A stretch of DNA of 64,000 bases from assembly GCF_017427765.1 (NCBI RefSeq), contig NZ_JAFRSC010000019.1, positions 31,587 to 95,586 of the forward strand, in the 5' to 3' direction. The DNA comes from Methanobrevibacter sp. (GTDB lineage Archaea > Methanobacteriota > Methanobacteria > Methanobacteriales > Methanobacteriaceae). The notes under the pieces are model-generated. The model did no database searches. It was not told the DNA's origin and saw only the letters and a list, made by a program, of their open reading frames with translations. Positions 29,415 through 38,525 of the stretch are shown here, in pieces (within the stretch, counting starts at the first letter, position 1; the number at the start of each line of letters is the position of its first letter). The position numbers and the translations under genes are program-made.

Positions 29415-29722
29415 TTTCTCACCCTTTGATTTCTGTAAGTTTCCATGACCGTTAAAAATTTTACATCTCTATTATCATTTATACCTATCACTAATGATAT
29501 ATCTTTTGTGGGCCTTTGGTTGTGTTCAAAATATAATCTGAATCTATTGTAACTTTGTTTAATTATCCCCATTAATGGATTGTGCAAGAATGTTTCAAAT
29601 ATTAAGCCTAAATCACCTATTCTTTGAACATTTCTTATGTCAAAATGTTTAGTGTCAGGCATGAACGATTCATCACATGAATTAATTATTTCAATCGCAT
29701 CTTCAATAGAATAATCTATCAT
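29411..29722 (-). CDS. Small protein, DUF4258-like toxin candidate
   Basis: A 103-residue protein. From about residue 45 (FLHNPLMGIIKQSYNRFRLY, then KDISLVIGIN and VKFLTVMETYRNQR) it has the helix plus antiparallel-sheet pattern of small RelE/DUF4258-type proteins and ends in basic residues. It precedes the DUF2283 gene with overlapping stop/start. The toxin role is inferred from shape and pairing; I see no clear catalytic set. Confidence 0.5.
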   Translation of the reverse strand: MIDYSIEDAIEIINSCDESFMPDTKHFDIRNVQRIGDLGLIFETFLHNPLMGIIKQSYNRFRLYFEHNQRPTKDISLVIGINDNRDVKFLTVMETYRNQRVRK

Positions 29723-30004
29723 TTAAAACCCTCATTTTTAATTAAATCCCCAAATCAGCTATTTTTAATCTATTAAAAATAAAATAATACAATATTTGTC
29801 TGATTTTAGTTTATCGAATGTTCACAATCAAATTATAGAATGAACATTCCATATTACATAATTTACAACCAAAATTAATAAACATTTATTAAGTGCGACT
29901 AGGCACAAAAACACAAATATGATTAATTAAAAATAAGCTAGTCATCCTTATTGATGAAATATCATACAATCTATGGATATTTGAAATATTTATATATAAA
30001 ATAT
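29723..30004. other. AT-rich intergenic region beside the toxin-antitoxin-like pair
   Basis: About 280 bases with no supported gene. On the minus strand it should hold the promoter of the 103-residue gene. Short hairpin-forming stretches such as CTATTTTTAATCTATTAAAAATA occur near 29758-29780, but nothing that I can name. Confidence 0.35.
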
Positions 30005-30053
30005 TAAAAAACTAAAATATTGTAGTATCATGCAAGTTTTCGCATGACTACAA
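30005..30053 (-). terminator. Terminator of the sucD-hmgA operon
   Basis: On the minus strand TTGTAG plus TCATGC (with a two-base bulge) pairs across an 8-base loop within 30053-30020. It is followed by a T-rich run ATATTTTAGTTTTTTA. It starts four bases after the stop of the last gene. Confidence 0.65.
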
Positions 30054-30056
30054 ATA

Positions 30057-30263
30057 CTAATCATCATAATATCTCATAAAATCATCAGATTCGGGAGTTT
30101 CACTAAATTCTTTAATAAAATCATTTAAATCCTTGATGAACTCCTCTTTTCTTTTATCAAAATCTTCGATTTTAGAGTAGTCTTTTTTTATAGCCAGAGT
30201 CATTATTATATCATCAGTTTCAAGAGTCAATTCAGGATATAATTCATCTAAAAAATCATCCAT
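30057..30263 (-). CDS. Small acidic protein downstream of hmgA
   Basis: A 68-residue, strongly charged protein (MDDFLDELYPELTLETDD, then KKDYSKIEDFDKRKEEF). I do not recognise it. ATG 30263 has GAGGAT upstream and comes one base after the hmgA stop, so it is expressed with that operon. The frame is open further upstream inside hmgA, but that part is a shadow of the reductase. Confidence 0.65.
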   Translation of the reverse strand: MDDFLDELYPELTLETDDIIMTLAIKKDYSKIEDFDKRKEEFIKDLNDFIKEFSETPESDDFMRYYDD

Positions 30264-30264
30264 G

Positions 30265-31467
30265 TTATCCTCTTCCAAGTTCCTGATGAGCCCTTGCAAG
30301 ATGTCCTGCAGCCAATGCACCGACAAGTGATAATTCACCTGCCAAAACAGTACATGCAACAATTTCTGCAAATTCACGAGCTTTACCAGAACCTGCGACA
30401 CCCAATATTTCCAGTCCTTCATGAGCTACTTCAAGGCTTGTTCCTCCACCGACTGTAGCTACCGGAAGGTCAGGCAAGTTAACTGAGAAGTATAAATCTC
30501 CATTTCTATTTTCTGCTGTTGTAATACCGAGTGAACCTTCAACAACATGAGCTGCATCCTGACCAGTTGCCAAAAATATGGCCGCAACCATATTTGCATA
30601 ATGGGCATTATAAGCCATACTGCCACTGGCAGCAGATCCGATTAAGTTTTTAGCAATATTAACTTCAACAATTGCTTCTGCAGTGGTTTTAAGTTTCTTT
30701 TCTACAATATCTTTTGGTATTAAAATATCTGCTATAACACTTTTTCCTCTTCCTTCAACAATGTTTATAGCAGCAGGTTTTTTATCAACACAGACATTTC
30801 CGCTTAACGCAATATGAATAGCGGAAGTGTCTTCTGCAAGTTTTTCTAGGATTTTTTCAGAAGCTATTGTTACCATATTCATTCCCATACTGTCTCCAGT
30901 TGAGAAAACAAATCTTGGATAAACATAACTTCCAACAATTAAGATAGGATCAATTTTTATTAACTTACCATGCGAAGTTGTACTTTCAGCAATTTGTTTT
31001 AACTCATCGAAATTATCAATAAACCATTGCTTGATTTTTAAAGCATCACCTACACCATCACATTTAATAGCAGGTGCACGTGTCATGATATCTGACACCA
31101 CTCTGGCATTAGCCCCACCAGAAGCAGTAATTGTAGAAGCACCCCTGTTTATTGATGCAACAAGCGCACCTTCTGATGTTGCAAGCGGAACGAACACCTC
31201 TCTTTGACAGTATTCACCATTAATCTTTAATGGTCCGGCAATTCCCATCGGAAGCTGTAAGACTCCAATTGAATTTTCAATATTTCTTGCAGATGCACGT
31301 TCCATATCTAAAGTGTAATTTGAGATATTGTGTAAATCAATTGAGTATTTTTGCTCTAAAAATTCTCTTCTAATATCAGTTGCCTCTTTTGCACTGACCT
31401 GCTTGTCAACCTGGTAGAGTTTCATCTCACCATTTAATAATTTATCAATAATTTCCTGATTTGACAT
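30265..31467 (-). CDS. hmgA: 3-hydroxy-3-methylglutaryl-CoA reductase
   Basis: Makes mevalonate from HMG-CoA with NADPH, the committed step to archaeal isoprenoid lipids. This is a soluble class I enzyme of 400 residues without membrane segments. Motifs: ATSEGALVASINRG, TGDSMGMNM (NADPH binding), and a C-terminal catalytic His in LARAHQELGRG. The ATG at 31467 overlaps the sucD stop by one base, so the two genes are coupled. Confidence 0.96.
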   Translation of the reverse strand: MSNQEIIDKLLNGEMKLYQVDKQVSAKEATDIRREFLEQKYSIDLHNISNYTLDMERASARNIENSIGVLQLPMGIAGPLKINGEYCQREVFVPLATSEGALVASINRGASTITASGGANARVVSDIMTRAPAIKCDGVGDALKIKQWFIDNFDELKQIAESTTSHGKLIKIDPILIVGSYVYPRFVFSTGDSMGMNMVTIASEKILEKLAEDTSAIHIALSGNVCVDKKPAAINIVEGRGKSVIADILIPKDIVEKKLKTTAEAIVEVNIAKNLIGSAASGSMAYNAHYANMVAAIFLATGQDAAHVVEGSLGITTAENRNGDLYFSVNLPDLPVATVGGGTSLEVAHEGLEILGVAGSGKAREFAEIVACTVLAGELSLVGALAAGHLARAHQELGRG

Positions 31468-32330
31468 TACATAACCTTTTTAAGTAAATCTACAATTTCA
31501 GATGGTTTAATTGCTACTTCAACACCAGCTTCATTTAAAGCTTTTGTTTTACTTTCAACTGTACCGGAAGATCCTTGAATAATAGCTCCGGCATGTCCCA
31601 TTCTTTTGCCTGGAGGTGCAGTTCTTCCTGCAATGTATGATACAACCGGTTTTTCCATTTCTTCTGCAATATATTTTCCTGCTCTTTCTTCTGCAGTTCC
31701 ACCAATTTCACCAATTAAAACAACCGCATCAGTATCATCATCTTTATCGAATCTTTTTAAGATATCCACATAGTTATCTCCAGTAACTGGGTCTCCACCA
31801 ATACCTACACAGGTACTCTGACCGATTCCGGCATTTGTAAGTTCACTTGCAATCTCATAAGTTAAAGTACCACTTCTTGAGATAACACCGACATTACCTT
31901 CAGAAAAGATATGAGTAGGCATGATACCTAATTTACCAACTCCTGGAGAGATAATACCCGGAGTGTTTGGACCAATTATTGTTGTTCCCATTTCTTTTGC
32001 ATATGCCATTATTTTCATACTGTCATGGACAGGAATGTGTTCAGATATGATAACAACTAAATCCAAATGTCTTATAGCTTCAAAAGCAGCATCCTTTGCA
32101 AATCTTGCAGGTACAAAAATAATTGAAGAATTAATGTCTACTTCTTCGGTTGCTTCTTCAATTGAGTTGAAAATCGGAACTTGATCTAAGAATTTTTGAC
32201 CACCTTTTCCAGGAGTAAGACCTGCAACAATATTTGTATTATATTTTAACATTTGTTCTGTATGAAAGGAACCTTGTTTACCGGTAATTCCTTGAACTAA
32301 ACATTTTGTATCTTCATTTAACAAAATCAT
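31467..32330 (-). CDS. sucD: Succinyl-CoA ligase alpha subunit
   Basis: The CoA-binding subunit of succinyl-CoA synthetase, 287 residues. Motifs: [15 protein letters not shown] at the CoA site and the phospho-histidine loop [13 protein letters not shown]. In methanogens it belongs to the incomplete citric-acid pathway. No beta subunit (sucC) is next to it; the partner must lie elsewhere. It is followed directly by hmgA. Confidence 0.95.
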   Translation of the reverse strand: MILLNEDTKCLVQGITGKQGSFHTEQMLKYNTNIVAGLTPGKGGQKFLDQVPIFNSIEEATEEVDINSSIIFVPARFAKDAAFEAIRHLDLVVIISEHIPVHDSMKIMAYAKEMGTTIIGPNTPGIISPGVGKLGIMPTHIFSEGNVGVISRSGTLTYEIASELTNAGIGQSTCVGIGGDPVTGDNYVDILKRFDKDDDTDAVVLIGEIGGTAEERAGKYIAEEMEKPVVSYIAGRTAPPGKRMGHAGAIIQGSSGTVESKTKALNEAGVEVAIKPSEIVDLLKKVM

Positions 32331-32342
32331 AATTTATAACTC

Positions 32343-33068
32343 CTATCTTAATATTCTTGTTTTATTTTCAAATGGAACAGCCAAATCAATTACATTACCA
32401 TTCATAAATGCAGTAGCTGAAAAGATTACACTGCCAGGCAATACATTACAAGTTGTTCCCCTTTTAACCAAATAAACATTTTTATTTCCAAGTGCCGCAC
32501 CAATCATTGCACCGGCTACCACACCAACTGATTCGATATTTTCAATTGTAGCAACTACCACCGGATCATCTGTATCTGGTGAAACATAACCGACACCAGG
32601 TATTTTTCTTGTCTTAGGCTCAATAAAGTCAGATACATCTGTTACATTTTTCATGCCTTTTGCAGCTTCTATAGCTGAATTTGCAACATCCGCTACAAAT
32701 GGTTCTCCCCCATATGTATCAAAGCCTAGAACAATAGCATCAGGATATCTATCCGGCCTGATTTTAGCTTCGGCATATGAAACTCCCTCACCTGCCTCAT
32801 CAGGATTTTTTGAAATTCCAGACAAATCTCCTAAATTTTCTGCACTCATTTTTAAAACATCAACAATACCTTCATTAACAGTTTCAAGCAAATCATCTTC
32901 AACAAATGCACTTACAACAACATCATCACCTGTGACATTGGTTAAAGCAACATCCCTTGCACCCAATTCTTTAACTTTATAAAGGTTATTCTCGATAGTT
33001 TCTACTAGTTTAGCACTACAAGATACATCATTTTTTGATATGTCTGCACCCATAGCAGTAATTTTCAA
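32343..33068 (-). CDS. Conserved methanogen protein, unknown function
   Basis: About 241 residues, soluble, rich in Val, Asp and Gly (VALTNVTGDDVVVSAFVEDD, GFDTYGGEPFVADVANSAIE). I do not recognise the family with confidence. Its place before sucD-hmgA and its composition suggest a conserved methanogen enzyme. The frame runs to a TTG at 33089. The start chosen is a TTG at 33068, five bases after GGTG; an ATG five codons later (33053) is possible. Confidence 0.6.
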   Translation of the reverse strand: MKITAMGADISKNDVSCSAKLVETIENNLYKVKELGARDVALTNVTGDDVVVSAFVEDDLLETVNEGIVDVLKMSAENLGDLSGISKNPDEAGEGVSYAEAKIRPDRYPDAIVLGFDTYGGEPFVADVANSAIEAAKGMKNVTDVSDFIEPKTRKIPGVGYVSPDTDDPVVVATIENIESVGVVAGAMIGAALGNKNVYLVKRGTTCNVLPGSVIFSATAFMNGNVIDLAVPFENKTRILR

Positions 33069-33209
33069 ATTAACACCTTGTATAATCAATTAATAAACAA
33101 ATAAAATATAAATATTTTATTGGTATATATTTTGTTTTTTTATTTATATAAAGATTAGGAGTTTTTTTAAAGAAAATTTAATAAATAACAAAATTAAAAT
33201 AATTAATTG

Positions 33210-33887
33210 ATGTATTCACAAACAAAAATTGCAATTCCCATTTTTCAAAAGAATTGCAAAGATGTAATTGAGGTTGCTAACGATTGTATTGACAAAGGCG
33301 CTGATGTACTGGAGTTTAGAATAGATGCGCTGACAAATCCCAATATTGATGAAATTAAAAATACTATCGAAGAGATTAATTTTCCAACAATAGCCACCAA
33401 CAGAATCAATACCGAAGGAGGATCTTTTAAAGGCAGCGAAGAAGAAAGATTCAATATTCTGTACGAATGCTGTGACGTTGCGGAATATGTGGATATTGAA
33501 CTGCAAAGTGATGATGAATACATTAATAAAATCCATGAAACTGGAGTTACAACAATCGTTTCTTATCATGATTTTGAAAAAACTCCGGATTTAAATGAAA
33601 TTACATATATTGTTGAAAAAGAGCAAGAACTAGGAGATATTGCAAAAGTTGCTTTTATGCCTCAGGATTTGGAGGACACATTAACAATTTTAGCAGTTCT
33701 TTCACACTGTAAGGATACAATAGCCATTTCAATGGGAGATTTGGGAAGTTATACTCGTGTCATGGCATCGAAATTTGATTCGCCGATTACTTTTGCTGCA
33801 GGAACTGATGTGACTGCACCAGGCCAAATTGACATTGAAACAATGAAAGCTCTTTTAAATATGGATTTAAATATTATGGATGAGTGA
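33210..33887 (+). CDS. aroD: 3-dehydroquinate dehydratase, type I
   Basis: Third step of the shikimate route. At 225 residues it is a type I TIM-barrel enzyme. The Schiff-base lysine is in DIAKVAFMPQD and the catalytic histidine in TTIVSYHDFEKTPD. The N-terminus, KIAIPIFQKN, is complete. ATG 33210 lacks a ribosome site. It is divergent from the 32343-33068 gene and overlaps closely with the signal peptidase gene behind it. Confidence 0.95.
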   Translation: MYSQTKIAIPIFQKNCKDVIEVANDCIDKGADVLEFRIDALTNPNIDEIKNTIEEINFPTIATNRINTEGGSFKGSEEERFNILYECCDVAEYVDIELQSDDEYINKIHETGVTTIVSYHDFEKTPDLNEITYIVEKEQELGDIAKVAFMPQDLEDTLTILAVLSHCKDTIAISMGDLGSYTRVMASKFDSPITFAAGTDVTAPGQIDIETMKALLNMDLNIMDE

Positions 33888-33891
33888 TTTT

Positions 33892-34494
33892 ATGGCTAAA
33901 AAGATTATTTTAGCTTTGATTGTACTTATTTTTATAGCGTTTTTTGCATTTACATTTTTTATAAATAATACTGTAGACATTTATTTAGACGGTGAAAATG
34001 TCACTGTTAAAACAAATGCCCTTTCAAATGCAGACATTAACAGTTTAAACCAGGAAATATGTGATTATACTCTAGATGTGATGAATGACACATCCTCAAA
34101 CATTACAACTTTAAGAGATGGGGTTGAAAATATCTGCAACAGCTATGGAATTGAAGACCCTAGAATAAACATAGATTCAAGTATAGGGCCAAATCAGATT
34201 CCGGTTATTGTTTATGTTGACGGAACTTCAATGCTTCCGACTTTACTCGACGGTCAAAGTGTTTTACTTAACAAAAGCCACAATGTTCATGTTGGAGATA
34301 TTGTTGTTGCCGATTCTGATGAATATGGAGGAATCATTAAAAGAGTTGATTCCATTAATGGAGATTCAATTCATCTGGTTAGTGACAATAAGCAAGTTTC
34401 ATATGAATACATTAACGGAGATTTATATGAAATTAAAGGAATATCTACATGGGTGGATATTTCAGACATTAACGGTGTGGTTATAGCATATTGA
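33892..34494 (+). CDS. Signal peptidase I (S26 family), membrane anchored
   Basis: About 200 residues. One hydrophobic segment (about 5-30) anchors it, followed by an extracellular region rich in Asn and Asp. The catalytic core has the serine in VYVDGTSMLPTL and the conserved IIKRV of box D. Archaeal enzymes use Ser/His/Asp rather than Ser/Lys; a His lies in the LLNKSHNVHVGDIV box. ATG 33892 has GAGTGAT upstream, overlapping the aroD stop. Confidence 0.85.
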   Translation: MAKKIILALIVLIFIAFFAFTFFINNTVDIYLDGENVTVKTNALSNADINSLNQEICDYTLDVMNDTSSNITTLRDGVENICNSYGIEDPRINIDSSIGPNQIPVIVYVDGTSMLPTLLDGQSVLLNKSHNVHVGDIVVADSDEYGGIIKRVDSINGDSIHLVSDNKQVSYEYINGDLYEIKGISTWVDISDINGVVIAY

Positions 34495-34543
34495 ACATTT
34501 CCGTCTTAGAAACCAGAGAATTCTTGCACAAAAATATTAAAAG

Positions 34544-34573
34544 AAAAAAATTCGGGAGTTTTATAAGACTCCC
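34544..34573 (-). terminator. Terminator between convergent genes
   Basis: GGGAGT pairs with ACTCCC across an 8-base loop (34573-34554). On the minus strand it is followed by a seven-T run, so it should end the zinc-ribbon membrane protein transcript. On the plus strand it lacks a T-run. Confidence 0.65.
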
Positions 34574-34590
34574 AAAATGGAAAAACTGAA

Positions 34591-35595
34591 TTACTTTTTG
34601 AACAACCCTTCATTAAGGGCTTTTTCAACTGCTTTCACACCAGTAATAAGCACATCGTTAAAATCATCGGAACGATCAGGGAAACGTTCCATAGCTTCAT
34701 CATAGACGTCTTTAATCTGGTCAGTTTGACCATTAATTACGCAATCCTCAAGCTTATGCACATATTCTTCAGGAGTATCGAACATATAATTGGTATCACT
34801 ATCATTAGAAGCATTGCTTGAAGTATCATCACTTATATTATCAACTTTATCATCAACATCAGAATTCAAATCTTCATTTTTAGTTTCATTAATAGCAGAA
34901 TCATATAATGAATCCTGTCGAGTTACTGAAGCTACAGGAGTATCATTTTGTATCTCTTTAGGAGCACTAGTAGTGGAAGTAATATTCTGATTGCTTGAAT
35001 CTTTATTTGACAATTTATCAATTATGTAACGAATTATATAACCTATAACGAATACAGGAACTGCAAAAACTAATCCGACAATAATTGAAGCGAAAAAAGC
35101 AACAAAAAATCCTTCAGCTGCAACCATAGTATAAGCAATTATAAAGAATAATATGAAAACTAACAAGGAAATAAGTTTAGTTACTGACATTCTTTTTTTA
35201 CCAGTGATTCTGTCGTTTTTGTACAAAAGGATATCAAGTACCTTGTTAATTATAGAATCATCATTTTGAGTTTTTTGATTTTCAGAAGTCTTTGTGATTG
35301 TTTTCTGTGGTTTACTTATAGATTTTTCTACTTTAGGCTTTTCTACTTTAGGCTTTTCCCGTTTAGGTTTATTAATAGGAATTGTTTTAACCTTACTTGT
35401 TATTGTCATTTTGTTTGGAACCAAATGTACTTTATATACGCTTCCGCAATTATGACACATTATAGAATCATGTTCATTATGGTCCAATGCCAAGCCTCCT
35501 GCATCTGAAAATGTTAATACAGTTCCACATGTAGGGCAAGTAGCTTTAGCGCCCATTAAACCGTCCATTAAATCATCGCCTCTTCCTATAAACAT
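34591..35595 (-). CDS. Zinc-ribbon protein with two membrane segments
   Basis: A 334-residue protein of unknown function. The N-terminus has CPTCGTVL and CHNCGSVY, one zinc ribbon. A Lys/Pro repeat (KREKPKVEKPKVEKS) and linker follow. Two hydrophobic segments lie at about residues 145-165 and 168-192. A long Asn/Asp/Ser-rich region then leads to a helical C-terminal domain (EEYVHKLEDCVINGQTDQIK). ATG 35595 has GGGTG seven bases upstream; an ATG nine codons later is possible. The zinc ribbon probably faces the cytoplasm. Confidence 0.65.
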   Translation of the reverse strand: MFIGRGDDLMDGLMGAKATCPTCGTVLTFSDAGGLALDHNEHDSIMCHNCGSVYKVHLVPNKMTITSKVKTIPINKPKREKPKVEKPKVEKSISKPQKTITKTSENQKTQNDDSIINKVLDILLYKNDRITGKKRMSVTKLISLLVFILFFIIAYTMVAAEGFFVAFFASIIVGLVFAVPVFVIGYIIRYIIDKLSNKDSSNQNITSTTSAPKEIQNDTPVASVTRQDSLYDSAINETKNEDLNSDVDDKVDNISDDTSSNASNDSDTNYMFDTPEEYVHKLEDCVINGQTDQIKDVYDEAMERFPDRSDDFNDVLITGVKAVEKALNEGLFKK

Positions 35596-35869
35596 TTTTT
35601 CACACCCTTAATTTTAAATTAATGAAATTGAATGCAAAAATGCATCACATAAATTATAATATATCTATTAAAATATTTAAGTTGACTTAAGAAAAACCTT
35701 TAATTATAATATATTTTTGACTTTCAACACTAATTGTACAAAATTATAGCTAAAAATCAAAATTCATTCTAAAAATGATTATTTTTTAAAAACAATTAAA
35801 TAATAGCTATTAAAATAAATAATAATAGTATAGTTTAAATTTTTTAAATAAACTGAATAAAGTGTTATT

Positions 35870-36154
35870 ATGAAAGACTCCATAAAAGCAAATCTAATAG
35901 TATTTTTAATTATTGCAGTTATTGCATTTACTGTTAGCAGTGCCTTTGCAGGTCTAACAATTACTGAAGATAATGACTCATATAAATTAAGTTCAATCCA
36001 AAATGATTCATTTGAACCTGAATATATTGATGAAGTTCCAACAATCATTCCAAAAGTTGAAACAAATCTAACCAATAACACAACAACTACCAATAACACT
36101 TACAACTGGAATCAAACATGGAATAACACATATGAATCTTGGGAGTATGTATAA
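35870..36154 (+). CDS. Small secreted Asn/Thr-rich protein
   Basis: A 94-residue protein with an N-terminal signal or anchor (VFLIIAVIAFTVSSAFA). The rest is Asn/Thr-rich with several N-x-T sequons (TNLTNNTTTTNNTYNWNQT), likely N-glycosylated outside the cell. Family unknown. It ends two bases before the HD-protein ATG, so the two may share a transcript although their roles look unrelated. Confidence 0.65.
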   Translation: MKDSIKANLIVFLIIAVIAFTVSSAFAGLTITEDNDSYKLSSIQNDSFEPEYIDEVPTIIPKVETNLTNNTTTTNNTYNWNQTWNNTYESWEYV

Positions 36155-36155
36155 T

Positions 36156-37382
36156 ATGGCTGAGAAAAAAAAGTTTATAAGAGATAGTGTCTATGGAGAT
36201 ATTAGCTTAAACAAATTTGAAGAAAAAATTATGGACATGCCACAATTCCAACGTTTAAGAAGAATTAAACAACTGGGATTAATCAGTTTAATCTATCCTG
36301 GAGCTACACATACCAGATTCGAACATTCTGTTGGAACCATGAATCTAGGATCAATGTTAGCGACTGAATTGGATTTATCAGATGATGAAATTGAACTCAT
36401 CAGAGCTTCATCTCTCCTACATGATATCGGTCATGGCCCATTTTCACACGTATCCGAAGGAGTTTTATCAGTTCCTCATGAAAAGCTTACAGAATTTGTA
36501 GTCACAAAAACATCAATGAAAGATTTGCTTGAAGAAAAATTTGATGTGAATGAGATTGTCAAAATTGTGAACGGTAAAGGACATTTAGGACCTATTGTTT
36601 CTGGAGAACTCGATGTTGACAGAATGGATTACCTTTTAAGGGATTCATACAATACCGGAGTTGCATATGGAGTTATTGATTATGAAAGAATCATATCAAA
36701 TTTAAAACTTGAAGATGGGTTAATTTTAGATATGAAAGGTGTTCAGGCTGCTGAAGGAGCTTTAGTGTCAAGATATTTTATGTATCCAAGCGTTTATCAG
36801 CACCACACAACCAGAATTGTCAATTCAATGTTTAGAAGAGCCCTTAAAAGAGTGATTGATGAAGACATAATCAATGAAAATGATATTTACAAATATGACG
36901 ATGCCGACATAATTGGAATATTCAGACACTGCGAAGACCAATACGCCAAAGACATCATGAATCGACTGGATACAAGACAACTCTTAAAAAGAGTTAAATC
37001 CATAAGGCTCGATAATTTTAAAGTTCCTGAAAAAATGTATAAGATTGAGCAAAAAGATCTAAGAAAAGCTGAAGATGAAATAGCTCAGGACTATGACATC
37101 GACAAGGATTATGTATTCATAAACATTGCAGAATATCCTCGTTTTGATGAGATGAAAACTCAAGTAAATGTAGATGGAAAACTATATCCTCTAAACGAAA
37201 TATCAAACATCATATCCGCATTGAGTAAAGCAAGATTCAATATTCCAGACATCAGCGTGTACGTTCCAAAAGAGGAAACCGAGAAATTCAGCAAATTTAA
37301 ACTGGAAAGCTATCTTGATTTACCTGAAATTGATAGAGAAAAATTCCATGGCATTCATTATGACCAAATTAAACTGTTTTAG
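36156..37382 (+). CDS. HD-domain phosphohydrolase (dNTPase/COG1078 type)
   Basis: About 408 residues. The HD metal site is visible: TRFEHSVGTMNLGSM, LLHDIGHGPFSHVSE and GELDVDRMDYLLRDSYNTGV. This pattern belongs to the COG1078 HD family, related to SAMHD1 and dGTPases. It probably removes triphosphate from a nucleotide; the substrate is not known. ATG 36156 was chosen as the start (MAEKKKFIRDSVYGD); the longer frame overlaps the previous gene. ubiX follows after nine bases. Confidence 0.88.
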   Translation: MAEKKKFIRDSVYGDISLNKFEEKIMDMPQFQRLRRIKQLGLISLIYPGATHTRFEHSVGTMNLGSMLATELDLSDDEIELIRASSLLHDIGHGPFSHVSEGVLSVPHEKLTEFVVTKTSMKDLLEEKFDVNEIVKIVNGKGHLGPIVSGELDVDRMDYLLRDSYNTGVAYGVIDYERIISNLKLEDGLILDMKGVQAAEGALVSRYFMYPSVYQHHTTRIVNSMFRRALKRVIDEDIINENDIYKYDDADIIGIFRHCEDQYAKDIMNRLDTRQLLKRVKSIRLDNFKVPEKMYKIEQKDLRKAEDEIAQDYDIDKDYVFINIAEYPRFDEMKTQVNVDGKLYPLNEISNIISALSKARFNIPDISVYVPKEETEKFSKFKLESYLDLPEIDREKFHGIHYDQIKLF

Positions 37383-37391
37383 GAGATAAAT

Positions 37392-37940
37392 ATGATTGTA
37401 GTTGCAATTACAGGAGCAAGTGGAGTAATATACGGAATAAGATTACTTGAAGTATTGAATGAAATGAATATTGAAAACAGTTTGGTTATCAGTGATGCTG
37501 GAAAGACAGTTATCGAATCAGAAACTGAATATGCTGTTGAAGACGTGATTAATTTAGCAGACAATTTCTACGATTTCAATGACCTGACCGCTTCAATCAA
37601 TAGCGGATCATTTAAGGCCGATGCACTGGCCATTGTGCCATGTTCCATGAAAACATTATCATCAATAGCTAATGGATATGGAGCAAATACAATTACAAGA
37701 GTTGCAGACGTTAGCCTTAAAGAGAGAAGGCCAACAGTCATAGTTCCTCGCGAAACTCCACTTAGAAGCATTCACATACAAAATATGCTAACATTATCAC
37801 AGGAAGGAGCTATAATCCTACCTGCAATGCCCGGTTTTTATTCATCACATGATACTGTTGATGACCAGATTGATTTTATTGTTGGAAAGATTTTAGACTC
37901 CTTGAAAATAGAAAATAATTTATTTAAAAGGTGGGAATAA
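37392..37940 (+). CDS. ubiX: UbiX-type flavin prenyltransferase
   Basis: A 182-residue flavoprotein (MIVVAITGASGVIYGIRLLE, then VPCSMKTLSSIANGYGANTI and RETPLRSIHIQNML). It prenylates FMN to make the cofactor of UbiD-type decarboxylases. In methanogens it serves aromatic decarboxylation. No ubiD gene is adjacent. Its stop is directly followed by the ATG of cbiT. Confidence 0.95.
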   Translation: MIVVAITGASGVIYGIRLLEVLNEMNIENSLVISDAGKTVIESETEYAVEDVINLADNFYDFNDLTASINSGSFKADALAIVPCSMKTLSSIANGYGANTITRVADVSLKERRPTVIVPRETPLRSIHIQNMLTLSQEGAIILPAMPGFYSSHDTVDDQIDFIVGKILDSLKIENNLFKRWE

Positions 37941-38504
37941 ATGTTAGAAGATAAGGATTTTTTTAAATCTTGTGACGTTCCAGGACCAACCAAAGAAGCT
38001 ATAAGAGCAATAATTTTATACAAATCAGATGTTTCCAATACAGACAAAGTTGTTGACTGCGGATGTGGAACCGGCGGAATTACCTGTGAGTTTTCCCAAA
38101 GAGCTCGTGAAGTAATAGCCATAGATACAAATCCCGAAGCAATTGAAGTGTGTGGAAAAAATCTTGAAAAGTTCGGACTTGGAGATAATGTCACATTAAT
38201 TAATGATAATGGATCTAATGCCTTAAAAGATATTGATGATATTGATATTGCCATTGTAGGGGGCAGTGGCAGAGAACTTGAAGATATCCTGGATGAGGTT
38301 CATGAAAAATTGAATCCAAAAGGCAGGATCATTATTACAGCTATATTGGTTGACACAAAAGTTGAAGCGATTAATAAACTTAAGCAATTAGGATACAATC
38401 CAAAAATCATGGAAGTAAATGTATCCAATGGTCGAGTGCTGGATCGTGGAATTATGATGATTAGTGAAAACCCAATAGCTATTATTACTGCTAAAAAAAG
38501 ATAA
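37941..38504 (+). CDS. cbiT: Cobalt-precorrin-6B C15-methyltransferase (decarboxylating)
   Basis: A 187-residue SAM-dependent methyltransferase with motif I VVDCGCGTGGITCEF and a GGSGRELEDILDEV turn typical of CbiT. It acts in anaerobic cobamide synthesis, needed for methyl transfer in methanogenesis. It starts at the base after the ubiX stop, so translation is coupled. Confidence 0.92.
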   Translation: MLEDKDFFKSCDVPGPTKEAIRAIILYKSDVSNTDKVVDCGCGTGGITCEFSQRAREVIAIDTNPEAIEVCGKNLEKFGLGDNVTLINDNGSNALKDIDDIDIAIVGGSGRELEDILDEVHEKLNPKGRIIITAILVDTKVEAINKLKQLGYNPKIMEVNVSNGRVLDRGIMMISENPIAIITAKKR

Positions 38505-38525
38505 AAAATATTTTGGAGATTTAAA

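Noticed and set aside
35779..36099. A 106-codon minus-strand frame opposite the small secreted protein
   Set aside because: It mirrors the Asn/Thr-rich gene on the plus strand, which has a clear signal peptide and start.
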